Below, in pieces: positions 1 to 7,538 of a DNA stretch of 48,548 nt. Positions within the stretch are counted from its first letter, which is position 1. Every line of letters starts with the position of its first letter. Source of the stretch: Clostridiales bacterium (GTDB lineage Bacteria; Bacillota; Clostridia; Christensenellales; UBA1242); the NCBI GenBank assembly GCA_015069385.1, contig SVIS01000010.1, positions 1-48,548 of the forward strand, read 5' to 3'. A program made the translations under genes and the position numbers. A model generated the notes under the pieces. The model was not told the origin of the DNA. It searched no databases and worked only from the letters and a program-made list of their open reading frames with translations.

Positions 1-205
1 CCTCTAACACCGGTTCGCCATCTTCACTTGTTGCATGACCATATATGTAGCCTGTTACATTCATGTCTACTCCATGGGCTTTAAAACCTATTGTGCCGGT
101 GGCGGTTAAACTTGCTTGTTTTGCTGCGTACACGCCTATGGCCAGAGCACATACACATAGTACTAGGGTAAATACATTTATTAGCCATTTGAATTTGTTT
201 TTCAT
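1..205 (-). CDS. Surface protein with SipW-like signal segment (5' part only)
   Basis: This is the N-terminal 68 codons of a secreted protein; the rest lies beyond the left edge. It begins MKNKFKWLINVF, followed by a hydrophobic segment ending in AIGVYAA and then a GTIGF..H motif. The same pattern opens the surface proteins at 21794-23158 and 36051-37343. The ATG is preceded at about 7 nt by an AAGGAG ribosome binding site. The first 85 coding bases differ from the 36051-37343 gene at only about three positions, which suggests recent duplication or recombination of the 5' ends. Transcription should start at the G9-spacer promoter at 235-262. From the family it is probably exported and processed by a SipW-like peptidase. 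The C-terminal domain of this copy cannot be seen. Confidence 0.8.
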   Translation of the reverse strand, partial: MKNKFKWLINVFTLVLCVCALAIGVYAAKQASLTATGTIGFKAHGVDMNVTGYIYGHATSEDGEPVLE

Positions 206-234
206 TTTACTCTCCTTTTTAATATTATATTTGC

Positions 235-262
235 ATTCTACCCCCCCCCAGCCAATTGTCAA
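235..262 (-). promoter_or_regulatory. G9-spacer promoter, copy 1 (putative phase-variable)
   Basis: On the minus strand the -35 TTGACA (257-262) and -10 TAGAAT (235-240) are separated by 16 nt, of which nine are a G run (C run at 241-249). The transcript should start about 23 nt before the ATG at 205. Slippage in the run would change the spacer length, which in known phase-variable promoters switches expression. The same element occurs at 23188-23215 and 37539-37566. Confidence 0.8.
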
Positions 263-352
263 GCAATTTTGAGGAGTAAGAAAAATATCTTTTATCTTGT
301 TATGTTTTTTAGTAATGTGTTAAAAATTAGATATAAAAAAATTTTTAAACAT

Positions 353-369
353 ATACTCATTTTGAGTAT
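353..369. promoter_or_regulatory. 17-bp perfect palindrome, candidate XRE operator
   Basis: ATACTCA and TGAGTAT arms of seven bases flank a TTT centre. It lies 29 bp before the TATAAT box of the XRE gene (398-403) and between that gene and the divergent surface-protein promoter. An autoregulatory operator is a reasonable inference; a link to the surface gene is only suggested by position. Confidence 0.5.
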
Positions 370-415
370 GTTATGCTTTAATTATACAAATTTAAAGTAT
401 AATAATCAAATAATT

Positions 416-631
416 ATGGAGAATTTTTCGAAAAATTTAAAAGAAGTACGTATGCAAAAAGGACTCAGCCAAAAGCAAATGGCTGAACTTTTAGGGGTAT
501 CTTATAGAACATATCAAAATTATGAGTTACTTGATAGTAACAACCGAGAACCTGACCTTGAAATGTTATGTAAAATTTCGGGTGTTTTAAATGTAAGTGT
601 TGACTATTTGCTTGATATTGCAGAGTATTAA
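416..631 (+). CDS. Small XRE/HTH_3 transcriptional regulator
   Basis: A 71-residue protein that is almost entirely one Cro/C1-type helix-turn-helix. It begins MENFSKNLKEVR, with GLSQKQMAELLGVS and YRTYQNYE forming the two HTH helices and a C-terminal VSVDYLL typical of Firmicutes XRE proteins. I chose the ATG at 416 because the fold starts there. The upstream in-frame extension is Phe/Tyr/Ile-rich and not domain-like. There is no Shine-Dalgarno site, and a TATAAT at 398-403 lies only 12 nt before the ATG, so the mRNA may be nearly leaderless. It is divergent from the left-edge surface gene and next to its phase-variable promoter. The target is not known; autoregulation through the 353-369 palindrome is plausible. 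Confidence 0.85.
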   Translation: MENFSKNLKEVRMQKGLSQKQMAELLGVSYRTYQNYELLDSNNREPDLEMLCKISGVLNVSVDYLLDIAEY

Positions 632-664
632 AAAATACACAAACATAAAAGTTTGTGTATTTTT
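631..664. terminator. Bidirectional terminator between XRE gene and helD
   Basis: Fourteen-base arms at 631-644 and 651-664 pair perfectly around a 6-nt loop, with A and T runs on both sides. It suits both convergent genes. Confidence 0.85.
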
Positions 665-675
665 TGTTTTATATA

Positions 676-2688
676 TTATAGAGAAAAAGGTTTTTTATTA
701 TTATATAAAAGTTCTAAAGTATGCATTGCTCTTGTTGAGGCAACATAAAATGCTTGGCGGTCAATTTCGGTTTTAAAGTTTTCATCATCGGCATCAACTA
801 CTATTACGGCATCAAATTCTAAGCCTTTAACAAGGAATGTTGGTGCAAGAATTACACCATCTTTGTAGTCTAATGTTGAAATTGTTAGGTGGTGGTATTT
901 TATTTTATCTTTAATAAGTTCATGCAATATTTCGGTTTGCTCAATAGATTTACATAAAATACCAATTGTTTTGTTATTTTCTTTTTGTGCTGTTTCTACA
1001 AATGCAACTATTTTGTCAATTTTATCTTGCATTCCTTGATATTTTGTCCATTTTACTTCTTTTCCATGGCGGTCAACTATTTCTACATTTGTTCTGCCAA
1101 TTATACTATTTGCAAAGGTAGTTATTTCATATGTTGAACGATAAGATTTATTTAACATAACCATTTTACTTGAAATAGTATCTAATTTATTAAAGTCATT
1201 TAGTATTGTAGTTTCGTAACCTGCTACATTTTGACCAACATCACCAAGTATGGTTTTAACACATGGGAACATTTGATTTAAAATATAGTAATTTAATGGG
1301 CTATAGTCTTGAAATTCATCAATAACTAAGTGTTTTATTTTATGATATTTATTAATTCCAAATAAATACTGTTTTATATATAAAAGAGCAACTGCATCTT
1401 CAAAATTTATTTTTTTAGTACGTTTAAATGTTAAATTGTAGTATTCTTTTAAAAATATTGAATAAATTTCGTAAATATTTGGTATTTTTAGCATAGTTGA
1501 TAATATTTTTGTTGCTTTTGCATTTGTTAGTTTTAATTCTTCATCGGCGCTGTCTACTATAAACTCTTTTATCCAAGCCATTCTTATTGCAACTGGTTTA
1601 TCTTTATATAGTTCAAAGAAGAGTTGATGTATTTTTTCTTTTTTAACTACCAAGAAGTCATCATATATTACATCAGTTGGTTCAAAGTTTTTATTGAAGT
1701 AATCTACACAAAACTTTCTAATATCTTCACAAAACTTCATGCTACCCTTTAGGCTTGCAGTTGGAATTTCAAGTATATTGTTTAGTAATCTTTCAACCTG
1801 TTCAGATTTAGACTCAATTTTTTCTTTGACTTCAAGATTCATTGTGATAAGTTCGTCCATAACAGTTTCGGCTATATTTTCTTCGCCCAATTCTGGAAGC
1901 ACATTTGAAATGTAATCTGAGAAGAATTTATTTGGCGAGATAATTAAAATTGAGTTGGAATTTAGTGTCCCTCTATGTTTATAGAGCAAGTATGCAATTC
2001 TATGAAGCGCTATAGACGTTTTACCAGAGCCCGCCACACCTTGTACAATTAAATTGTTCGGTGAATCGTTTCTAATTATTTGATTTTGTTCTTTTTGAAT
2101 TGTTGAAACAATATTCTTCATTTTTTCGCTGCTTGTTTTTGCTAACACTTCTTGCAATATTGAGTCATCAATTTTAATATTACTTTCTAAACAGAATACG
2201 AGTTTACCATCTTCTATTTTATATTGCTTTTTGCTTGTTATATCTCCGGTTACTTTATCATCGCCAACATAATAATAACCTGGACCAACATCAAAGTTAT
2301 AATAAAGTTCACTAAACGGAGCCCGCCAATCTACCACATAAACCTTGCCATCTTCTTTGATTCCTTTAAGCCCAATTCTATAAGAGAGTTTTTCTCCCCT
2401 TGTGTTAAAATCTATGCTACCAAAATATGGAGATTTTCTTGATGCTCTTAAACTTACAATTTGATTAATTTTTTCTTTTGTTTCGTTATCTAACATTTCC
2501 ATTTGACTTTGAGCAAAAGCCTTTTCGGCGTTATCCATTTCGTATATGCTTTCCCACATATAGCGTTGGTTTTCTTTCATTTTTTCTAAGAGAATTTGAT
2601 TATCTCTTTCAGCATTTTCTATTTTTGAATCTATATTTTTTAATACTTCATCTAAAAATTGTTGTTCTTTTTGACTAATTTCAGCCAT
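676..2688 (-). CDS. helD: HelD-like UvrD/Rep-family ATPase
   Basis: A 670-residue superfamily 1 motor protein of the HelD family, which in Gram-positive bacteria binds RNA polymerase and removes stalled complexes from DNA. An N-terminal coiled-coil rich in Glu/Lys (about residues 1-85) matches the arm that enters the secondary channel. Then come VDWRAPFSELYY, a Walker A GVAGSGKTS near residue 217, LIISPNKFFSDYISNVLPELG, a Walker B-like VIDEFQDYS, and a C-terminal ASTRAMHTLEL helicase motif. The ATG at 2688 is used because AAGGTGG lies 5 nt upstream; an in-frame GTG three codons earlier overlaps that site. Length is in the family range. It is a single-gene unit. Confidence 0.9.
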   Translation of the reverse strand: MAEISQKEQQFLDEVLKNIDSKIENAERDNQILLEKMKENQRYMWESIYEMDNAEKAFAQSQMEMLDNETKEKINQIVSLRASRKSPYFGSIDFNTRGEKLSYRIGLKGIKEDGKVYVVDWRAPFSELYYNFDVGPGYYYVGDDKVTGDITSKKQYKIEDGKLVFCLESNIKIDDSILQEVLAKTSSEKMKNIVSTIQKEQNQIIRNDSPNNLIVQGVAGSGKTSIALHRIAYLLYKHRGTLNSNSILIISPNKFFSDYISNVLPELGEENIAETVMDELITMNLEVKEKIESKSEQVERLLNNILEIPTASLKGSMKFCEDIRKFCVDYFNKNFEPTDVIYDDFLVVKKEKIHQLFFELYKDKPVAIRMAWIKEFIVDSADEELKLTNAKATKILSTMLKIPNIYEIYSIFLKEYYNLTFKRTKKINFEDAVALLYIKQYLFGINKYHKIKHLVIDEFQDYSPLNYYILNQMFPCVKTILGDVGQNVAGYETTILNDFNKLDTISSKMVMLNKSYRSTYEITTFANSIIGRTNVEIVDRHGKEVKWTKYQGMQDKIDKIVAFVETAQKENNKTIGILCKSIEQTEILHELIKDKIKYHHLTISTLDYKDGVILAPTFLVKGLEFDAVIVVDADDENFKTEIDRQAFYVASTRAMHTLELLYNNKKPFSL

Positions 2689-2802
2689 TTTTACCACCTT
2701 TTTATTAAATTTTAAAACTTTTACATATAACTTTAAGAATAACTACTCTTAATTAAAAAACCTTTTACACCTCCTTTATTTAATTTTTTCATATACTACA
2801 CT

Positions 2803-2851
2803 AAAAAAGCCGTTGCAAGTTAAGTTTATTAGACATTTGCTTGCAACAGGC
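2803..2851 (-). terminator. Terminator of arsR
   Basis: Arms at 2809-2819 and 2840-2851 (GCCgTTGCAAG type with one bulge) form a GC-containing stem, followed on the minus strand by six U residues. Confidence 0.85.
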
Positions 2852-2860
2852 TTTGCTGTT

Positions 2861-3154
2861 TCATATATGAGATTTAACAATGTCTAATATTTTAGAAATT
2901 TGGCTATCGGCAAGTGAATAATAAATTTTATTGCCATCGCGCTGTGTTTCTACAATATTGACACCTCGCATTATACTTAACTGGTGTGACACGGCACTTT
3001 GAGTGGCACCAACTAAGTCGACTATTTCATTTACAGATTTTGGTTTTGATTTAATTGCGAACAGAATTTTAACTCGAGTTGAATCTGACATTACCTTCAT
3101 AAACAGACTCATCTTCATTATTTCCATTTCGCTTGGTATTTTATTTTTTTCCAT
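2861..3154 (-). CDS. ArsR/SmtB-family repressor
   Basis: A 97-residue winged-helix repressor. MKVMSDSTRVKILFAI is the ArsR alpha1/2 signature, SVNEIVDLVGATQSAVSHQLSIM the recognition helix region, and QRDGNKIYYSL the wing. The classical ELCVCDL cysteine site is absent, so it is not an ArsR-type arsenic sensor. The last helix (DSQISKILDIVKSHI) keeps an Asp and a His that could be part of an alpha5 site, but ligand cannot be assigned. The ATG at 3154 follows AAAGGTAG. The gene stands alone with its own promoter, operator palindrome and terminator; no transporter is adjacent, so the target may be elsewhere. Confidence 0.9.
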   Translation of the reverse strand: MEKNKIPSEMEIMKMSLFMKVMSDSTRVKILFAIKSKPKSVNEIVDLVGATQSAVSHQLSIMRGVNIVETQRDGNKIYYSLADSQISKILDIVKSHI

Positions 3155-3190
3155 CTTCTACCTTTGAAATTTTTAATGACGAACAAAAAG

Positions 3191-3219
3191 AGTTTACACT
3201 TAAATTTTGTTTAAGTCAA
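3191..3219 (-). promoter_or_regulatory. arsR promoter with operator palindrome in the spacer
   Basis: TTGACT (3214-3219), a 17-nt spacer and TAAACT (3191-3196) form a good promoter. A perfect inverted repeat ACTTAAA-TTTTG-TTTAAGT (3198-3216) fills the spacer, so bound repressor would block RNA polymerase. This supports autorepression. Confidence 0.75.
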
Positions 3220-3247
3220 TAGTTTTTTTAAAACTTTTACCTCCAAT

Positions 3248-3279
3248 TAAAAAACACTTATCTGTTGTGATAAGTGTTT
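3248..3279 (-). terminator. Terminator of degV
   Basis: Eleven-base arms (3252-3262, 3269-3279) pair perfectly around a 6-nt loop, followed on the minus strand by a U run. Confidence 0.85.
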
Positions 3280-3288
3280 GAGTTATTT

Positions 3289-4176
3289 TTAATATGGTCT
3301 ATCCTCATTACTTAAAAAAGCATAAGCAACCGCACCCGGACCTAAATGAGTTCCAATTATTGGCCCCATAATCCTAACTTGTGGTTTTATTCCATATTCT
3401 GCCTCTAACATATCAGCAAGGCGGTTTGCAGTAGCCTCGTTATTTGTATGAACAATTTGAATATCAAAATATTTACTTTTGGTGAAATTTTTAAATTCTT
3501 CTACTATTGTTCTAAGTGCTTTATTTGTTCCATTAACCCTTTTAGTAATTTCAAGTTTACCTTCTTTAGTAAATTGAATAATTGGTTTTACATTAAGCAT
3601 TGTTCCGATTAATGCTTTAGGACCGCTTATTCTACCACCACGTTTTAAATACATTAAATCATCAACTACAACAAAATGTTGAAGGTGATTTTTTTCAGTC
3701 TGTATAATATCATACACTTCTTTATTTGTTTTTCCTTCATCTCTTAATTTACATGCAAGGCGAACAAGCATGCCTTCACCCACTGTTGTAGAGTTACACT
3801 CTAATGCTAAATAATTAATATTTGGGTACTCAACTTTTACAATTTCAATTGCTTTTTGGGCATTTTCAATTGTTGGACTTAACCCCTTGCTTTGTGAAAT
3901 ATGTAGTGCATTTACAATGCCACTTTTTGCCATCGATGTAAACAAGTCTATATGTGCTTGTAAATTTAAAATGCTGGTTTTTGCAATAACACCACACTTT
4001 AGTTGTTCGTAAAAATTTATATATTCTTCTTTTGTTTTAAAATTATCTATATATTCTTCTAATTGACCACCTTTTTCCATGGTAAAATTTAATCTACCAA
4101 CATATATACCGAGTTTTTCTACTTCGTCAATATATAAATCACATGTAGAGTCGGTTGATATTTCAAAATTATTCAT
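3289..4176 (-). CDS. DegV/FakB fatty-acid-binding protein
   Basis: A 295-residue DegV-family protein. FakB proteins of this family hold a fatty acid for phosphorylation by the DAK-domain kinase FakA. Visible signatures are the N-terminal STDSTCDL, SQSKGLSPTIENA, CNSTTVGEGMLV, DDLMYLKRGGRISG and C-terminal IGTHLGPGAVAYAF, covering both EDD subdomains. The ATG at 4176 follows AAAGGAG; a longer in-frame reading would add a hydrophobic 50-residue tail that does not belong to the family. A second paralogue lies at 18900-19763. No fakA is in the window. Transcription probably starts at TTGCAA-17-TAAAAT (4217-4245). Confidence 0.9.
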   Translation of the reverse strand: MNNFEISTDSTCDLYIDEVEKLGIYVGRLNFTMEKGGQLEEYIDNFKTKEEYINFYEQLKCGVIAKTSILNLQAHIDLFTSMAKSGIVNALHISQSKGLSPTIENAQKAIEIVKVEYPNINYLALECNSTTVGEGMLVRLACKLRDEGKTNKEVYDIIQTEKNHLQHFVVVDDLMYLKRGGRISGPKALIGTMLNVKPIIQFTKEGKLEITKRVNGTNKALRTIVEEFKNFTKSKYFDIQIVHTNNEATANRLADMLEAEYGIKPQVRIMGPIIGTHLGPGAVAYAFLSNEDRPY

Positions 4177-4195
4177 TTTTTCTCCTTTACGCAAA

Positions 4196-4211
4196 TTAGT
4201 TAGATAACTAA
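4196..4211. promoter_or_regulatory. Operator-like palindrome at the degV start site
   Basis: TTAGTTA-GA-TAACTAA is a perfect 7+2+7 inverted repeat 5 bp downstream of the degV -10 box, at the expected transcription start. It differs from the TetR operator candidate at 18828-18851, so a separate, unidentified regulator is implied. Confidence 0.6.
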
Positions 4212-4216
4212 CTATT

Positions 4217-4245
4217 ATTTTAAATACATTTATATAATATTGCAA
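4217..4245 (-). promoter_or_regulatory. degV promoter
   Basis: TTGCAA (4240-4245), 17-nt spacer, TAAAAT (4217-4222) on the minus strand. Confidence 0.7.
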
Positions 4246-4355
4246 GCAAAAAACATTAATTTTTAATATAAGCACCATTTTTATAAATGTGACAAAATTC
4301 GACAAATTATTACATTTTGTTTCCAAAAATTTTTTATATATGCCATAATTATATT

Positions 4356-5912
4356 ATGCGAACTAATAAAAGTAATAAAAAACTTATTATGCTTTATATG
4401 CTACTTCCACTAACATTTGCAATTGTTATTGCCGTTGTATTTTTTATCATAACTGATATAAATAAACGTATAAAAGAAAATACCCCTATTGTTCCGCCAA
4501 CTAATATTGTAACACCAACTTTAACAGTTCCTAATTCAATAACTATTGATAAATTAGAAACTTTTAAATTTGAATATACTGTTGAAAATCTTGGTAACTT
4601 TATTGTAAGTTTAAAGGTTGAAAATTCAAACATTGCAAGTATTAACAAAGATGGTTACATAATTCCAAATTCAGTTGGCACAACGAATTTAATAACCGAA
4701 ATTAACTGCTCGCCAAAAATAACTAAAACTACTACTTTAATAATTTTAGATGCAGTTACAGACATAAGTTATAATATAAAAAATATTGATAATACCTTAG
4801 CAGACATTTTATATGTAAACAATAATTATATTTTAGAGATAGATGAAAATGCCTCTGTAAATAATTGCCCTACTATTATTTATGATGATGAATTTGTTTC
4901 TAATGTTAACAAATTAGATTCTACAAGCAACACTTTAAAATACCAATTTACCATATTAAACCCTGGTGAGTTTGTATTCAAGTATACCTCTAAATACGTT
5001 AGTAAAACAATTAACTTATGTGCATATGTTTATCCTAACACATTTGAAGTTGAGTTTTTAAATATATCTTTTAATAATAATGTTGGAAATTTGTATCTAT
5101 TTGATTCAAATTATACTAATGAAGCAAATTTAGATGGCTTTTTTAATAATTGTTCTTTTAGCCTTACAACCATTGAAAATTCAAATGAAAACATTACTAT
5201 TGCCATTGATGGCGATTGTGTTAATGTAAACAACAATACTATTACTGCTATAAAAGAGGGTTCTGCTTTAATAACATTTACTTCACAAATTAGCAAAATA
5301 AGCAAAAGTTTTCAAATTAATGTAATTGAATGTACACCAAATAAAATTAGATATAACAATAATGAATACAATTTTGGTACAACCATTAATGTTAATTATG
5401 AAATTAATACTGAATATGATTTTATTATAGAATATTTACCTATTTATTCCTTAAGTAATTTCATTTTAGAAACCAGTGGCAGTGCCATAATAGTAGATAA
5501 TAATAGTGTAAAAATTACAGGCAATAGTGGTTGCGTTTATTTAAAAATAAATAATGAAATTGTTTTTACATTAAATATTTCAAAACTTCCTAGTTACAAA
5601 ATTAGTGTTACTTTAAACCAAAGCGAATCTGAAACTACTTTTCAAGATAATATTTTTACAATAGTTTATGTAACTGATTGTTACTTTTCTTTATTATGTG
5701 AAATATATAATACTGACACCAATACTAAGCATTCTGAACAAAATTTAATAGCTCAAATTGACAACACAAATATTGTTTGTGCAAGTTCCGGTTCTTTAGA
5801 AGTTAAAAATGGTATTTTAAGTTTAAAAGCCAATTCTACAGGTACAACAACATTAATCTTAAGCAATGAAGAACTTAATATAAATTTAACTATAACAATT
5901 ATTGTTATTTAA
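4356..5912 (+). CDS. Membrane-anchored protein with Ig-like (BIG2-type) repeats
   Basis: A 518-residue protein of unknown specific role. A short basic start (MRTNKSNKK) is followed by one membrane segment (about residues 10-33), then an all-beta Thr/Asn-rich region predicted to be outside the cell. At least three stretches look like bacterial Ig-like BIG2 units: SLKVENSNIASINKDGYIIPNSVGTT, VNNNTITAIKEGSALITFTS and KNGILSLKANSTGTTTLIL, each with the G-x-T/A-x-L-I ending of the fold. There is no LPXTG motif, so it is likely held by the N-terminal segment. The ATG at 4356 has no Shine-Dalgarno site and a CATAAT lies 6 nt before it, hinting at a leaderless transcript. It is divergent from degV. 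Confidence 0.75.
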   Translation: MRTNKSNKKLIMLYMLLPLTFAIVIAVVFFIITDINKRIKENTPIVPPTNIVTPTLTVPNSITIDKLETFKFEYTVENLGNFIVSLKVENSNIASINKDGYIIPNSVGTTNLITEINCSPKITKTTTLIILDAVTDISYNIKNIDNTLADILYVNNNYILEIDENASVNNCPTIIYDDEFVSNVNKLDSTSNTLKYQFTILNPGEFVFKYTSKYVSKTINLCAYVYPNTFEVEFLNISFNNNVGNLYLFDSNYTNEANLDGFFNNCSFSLTTIENSNENITIAIDGDCVNVNNNTITAIKEGSALITFTSQISKISKSFQINVIECTPNKIRYNNNEYNFGTTINVNYEINTEYDFIIEYLPIYSLSNFILETSGSAIIVDNNSVKITGNSGCVYLKINNEIVFTLNISKLPSYKISVTLNQSESETTFQDNIFTIVYVTDCYFSLLCEIYNTDTNTKHSEQNLIAQIDNTNIVCASSGSLEVKNGILSLKANSTGTTTLILSNEELNINLTITIIVI

Positions 5913-5935
5913 ACATATAAAAATTATATAATTTA

Positions 5936-5964
5936 TTGACTTTGATTAAAAATGTAGATATACT
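5936..5964 (+). promoter_or_regulatory. Promoter of the tRNA-Thr transcript
   Basis: TTGACT (5936-5941), 17-nt spacer, TATACT (5959-5964). The next terminator is at 6255, so the transcript should carry about 200 nt of leader before the tRNA. Confidence 0.75.
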
Positions 5965-6029
5965 TATTTTGTTAATTATATAAGTTTTACATTTTAATAA
6001 AACAGCAATATATTATTTGGAGGTCCAAA

Positions 6030-6044
6030 ATGGACGTTGGTTAG
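6030..6044 (+). CDS. Minigene 1 (MDVG)
   Basis: Four sense codons and TAG, placed 5-6 nt after a near-perfect GGAGGT ribosome binding site. It is too short for a stable product; the conserved arrangement in the second copy is the reason to list it. Confidence 0.3.
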   Translation: MDVG

Positions 6045-6132
6045 TATATTATGTTTGGCAATATGTAATATAAATGCACCTTGGTAAGGAAAAACCAAGT
6101 AAATAAAACCCTAAAATGTGGAGGTCATAATA

Positions 6133-6147
6133 ATGGACGGATTTTAG
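6133..6147 (+). CDS. Minigene 2 (MDGF)
   Basis: Four sense codons and TAG, 7 nt after GGAGGT. It shares the ATG GAC start, the length and the following AGTAT with minigene 1. Confidence 0.3.
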   Translation: MDGF

Positions 6148-6171
6148 TATTTTGGGGCATTTGCCCCACAT

Positions 6172-6247
6172 GCTGTTATGGCTCAGTAGGTAGAGCACCA
6201 CCTTGGTAAGGTGGAGGTCCCGGGTTCGAATCCCGGTAACAGCTCCA
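6172..6247 (+). tRNA. tRNA-Thr (anticodon GGT), CCA encoded
   Basis: A complete cloverleaf: acceptor arms GCTGTTA/TAACAGC, D arm GCTC...GAGC, anticodon arm CCACC-TTGGTAA-GGTGG with anticodon GGT at the centre of the loop, and T arm CCGGG-TTCGAAT-CCCGG. It ends with discriminator T and encoded CCA. The anticodon reads ACC and ACT threonine codons. Confidence 0.97.
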
Positions 6248-6254
6248 TCAAATT

Positions 6255-6306
6255 AAACCCTTGAAAAACCCTTAAAAATAGGCACTTTCGAGGGTTTTTA
6301 TTTTTT
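6255..6306 (+). terminator. Terminator of the tRNA-Thr transcript
   Basis: Arms 6255-6266 and 6286-6297 pair with one G-U, followed by a T-rich tract. Confidence 0.85.
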
Positions 6307-6380
6307 AAAATTACTTAATTTTTTGCTTCCAAAAATATAAATTCTATTTTTGATATCAATAGTTTCATGAAATACAAATC

Positions 6381-6412
6381 AAAAAAAGACACTCAAAATG
6401 TAATTGAGTGTC
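6381..6412 (-). terminator. Terminator of the GNAT/kinase operon
   Basis: GACACTCAA/TTGAGTGTC arms (6388-6396, 6404-6412), followed on the minus strand by seven U residues. Confidence 0.85.
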
Positions 6413-6420
6413 AGTAGTTT

Positions 6421-6951
6421 TTATAATTTTTTTTCTAGATATACTAGTTTTTCAATTTTGCCAAACTTTTTCATACCATCAATATTATCTTTAATTACTA
6501 CAAATCCATTATTTATATCTGCTTTGATTGCTCCTTTTCTTGACATAGGAAGTTCGTGATATAAATTTTTAATACCGTATTCCTTTAATTTATCACATAA
6601 TAGTTTAATTGCTGGTGTAGCAATTCCTTGTCCTCTGTGTTCTCCTTTAATTACAATGCCAATTTCATAAGAGTTTCGCTGACTGTCAAACTTTGCATAA
6701 ATTTCTCCCACAAACTCATTGTTGTTTTTAATATAATAATAAAAGTTTGTGGGTTCATTACCTATCCAACGCTTAGACCAAACTTTTTCAAGTTCTTCAA
6801 CATCGGTCTTAATTGTTCCATCCTTGCGATTATACCCATTAAAAGTTAAATCATATCCCGCATTATAATCCATTGTATTTGGATCTTCCTTTATTGCTTT
6901 TTTAAACCACAAATCTTCTTTTCGTGGTATAACTAATGTTAAATTTAACAT
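6421..6951 (-). CDS. GNAT N-acetyltransferase
   Basis: A 176-residue GNAT acetyltransferase of the RimJ/RimL-like type, which transfers acetyl from acetyl-CoA to an amine. The acetyl-CoA loop is EHRGQGIATPAIKLL (motif A, about residues 109-123), preceded by the beta strands FVGEIYAKFD and SYEIGIVI. The substrate cannot be read from sequence. It is the last gene of a four-gene operon and follows the kinase gene after 18 nt, with AAGGAG before the ATG. The operon sits behind a leader-peptide attenuator of the type used by drug-resistance genes, so an antibiotic or toxic amine is a possible substrate. Confidence 0.85.
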   Translation of the reverse strand: MLNLTLVIPRKEDLWFKKAIKEDPNTMDYNAGYDLTFNGYNRKDGTIKTDVEELEKVWSKRWIGNEPTNFYYYIKNNNEFVGEIYAKFDSQRNSYEIGIVIKGEHRGQGIATPAIKLLCDKLKEYGIKNLYHELPMSRKGAIKADINNGFVVIKDNIDGMKKFGKIEKLVYLEKKL

Positions 6952-6969
6952 ACTTTCTCCTTATTATTT

Positions 6970-7458
6970 TTATCTTTGTAAATCAAACCAAACGTCGATT
7001 TCTTCTTTTGATGGTTCTTCCCATTTTGACAACAATTTTTTCATAAGCCCTTCGTCTAGATAATAATCACTACCGCCATTGCCAGATAAAACTCTTTGAT
7101 TTCTTTCATCAATGTTCTTTTTCCAAGATTTATCATCAATATTTATGTAGTGCCATTCACAAGTAATTCCTTTTGAATTGAAATATTCATTAATATACTT
7201 TCTATCGCTTTTTGCCCAAAATCCCCAATCAAGAATTACATTAGTGTCGGTTTTTATTATATCTTCAGCCTTTTTAAACAAATATTTCCAAATTCTTTTG
7301 GACATTTCATCGTGTTTCTCACCTAAATTGTTATCAAACAAAACATCTGTTAACTCATCACAAGATAAGATAACTGCATTTTCTTTATCTTTTAATTTGT
7401 TTGAATAGTAAGATTTGCCTGAGCAAATTTTACCACATATTGCAATAAGTTTTGTCAT
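6970..7458 (-). CDS. P-loop kinase, AAA_33 type
   Basis: A 162-residue P-loop protein with Walker A GKICSGKS (residues 9-16) at the very N-terminus, SCDEL near residue 33 as the likely substrate/Mg2+ region, and VILDWGFWAKSDR as the second core strand. Family members include small-molecule and nucleoside kinases and chloramphenicol-phosphotransferase-like enzymes. The substrate here is not known. AAGGAGG lies 8 nt before the ATG. It is flanked by two GNAT genes and has a second, distantly similar kinase at the start of the operon. Confidence 0.8.
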   Translation of the reverse strand: MTKLIAICGKICSGKSYYSNKLKDKENAVILSCDELTDVLFDNNLGEKHDEMSKRIWKYLFKKAEDIIKTDTNVILDWGFWAKSDRKYINEYFNSKGITCEWHYINIDDKSWKKNIDERNQRVLSGNGGSDYYLDEGLMKKLLSKWEEPSKEEIDVWFDLQR

Positions 7459-7538
7459 AATATCGCCTCCTTAATTAAAAATTTTTTATTATTAATATAA
7501 TCTAATATACATTTCACACCGCCTTTAAATAGTTTTTG

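Larger units (their letters stand above)
5972..6171 (+). ncRNA. Structured leader with two four-codon minigenes, before tRNA-Thr
   Basis: This roughly 200-nt leader contains two similar units. Unit 1 has GGAGGT (6019-6024) then ATG GAC GTT GGT TAG (6030-6044). Unit 2 has GGAGGT (6120-6125) then ATG GAC GGA TTT TAG (6133-6147). Both continue with AGTAT and are flanked by inverted repeats (AATATATTA/TAGTATATT; CCTAAAAT/ATTTTAG). Between them, CTTGGT...ACCAAG (6080-6099) is a hairpin that repeats the CACCTTGGTAAGG of the tRNA anticodon arm. A strong TGGGGC/GCCCCA hairpin (6152-6167) precedes the tRNA. I do not recognise this as a known RNA family. Function is unknown; peptidyl-tRNA drop-off or ribosome loading are speculations. 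Confidence 0.45.

Noticed and set aside
63..272. Plus-strand gene over the left-edge surface gene
   Set aside because: It runs antisense through the conserved signal-peptide codons and the G9 promoter; the minus-strand gene is clearly real.
2768..2777. Small gene after a perfect AAAGGAGGTG site upstream of helD
   Set aside because: No start codon follows at a usable distance; the first ATG is followed at once by TAA.
3198..3216. Terminator upstream of arsR
   Set aside because: The inverted repeat sits exactly between -35 and -10 and lacks a U tail, so an operator is the better reading.
5972..6171. T-box or second complete tRNA before tRNA-Thr
   Set aside because: The anticodon-arm-like CACCTTGGTAAGG has no matching acceptor, D or T arms, and no T-box core is present.
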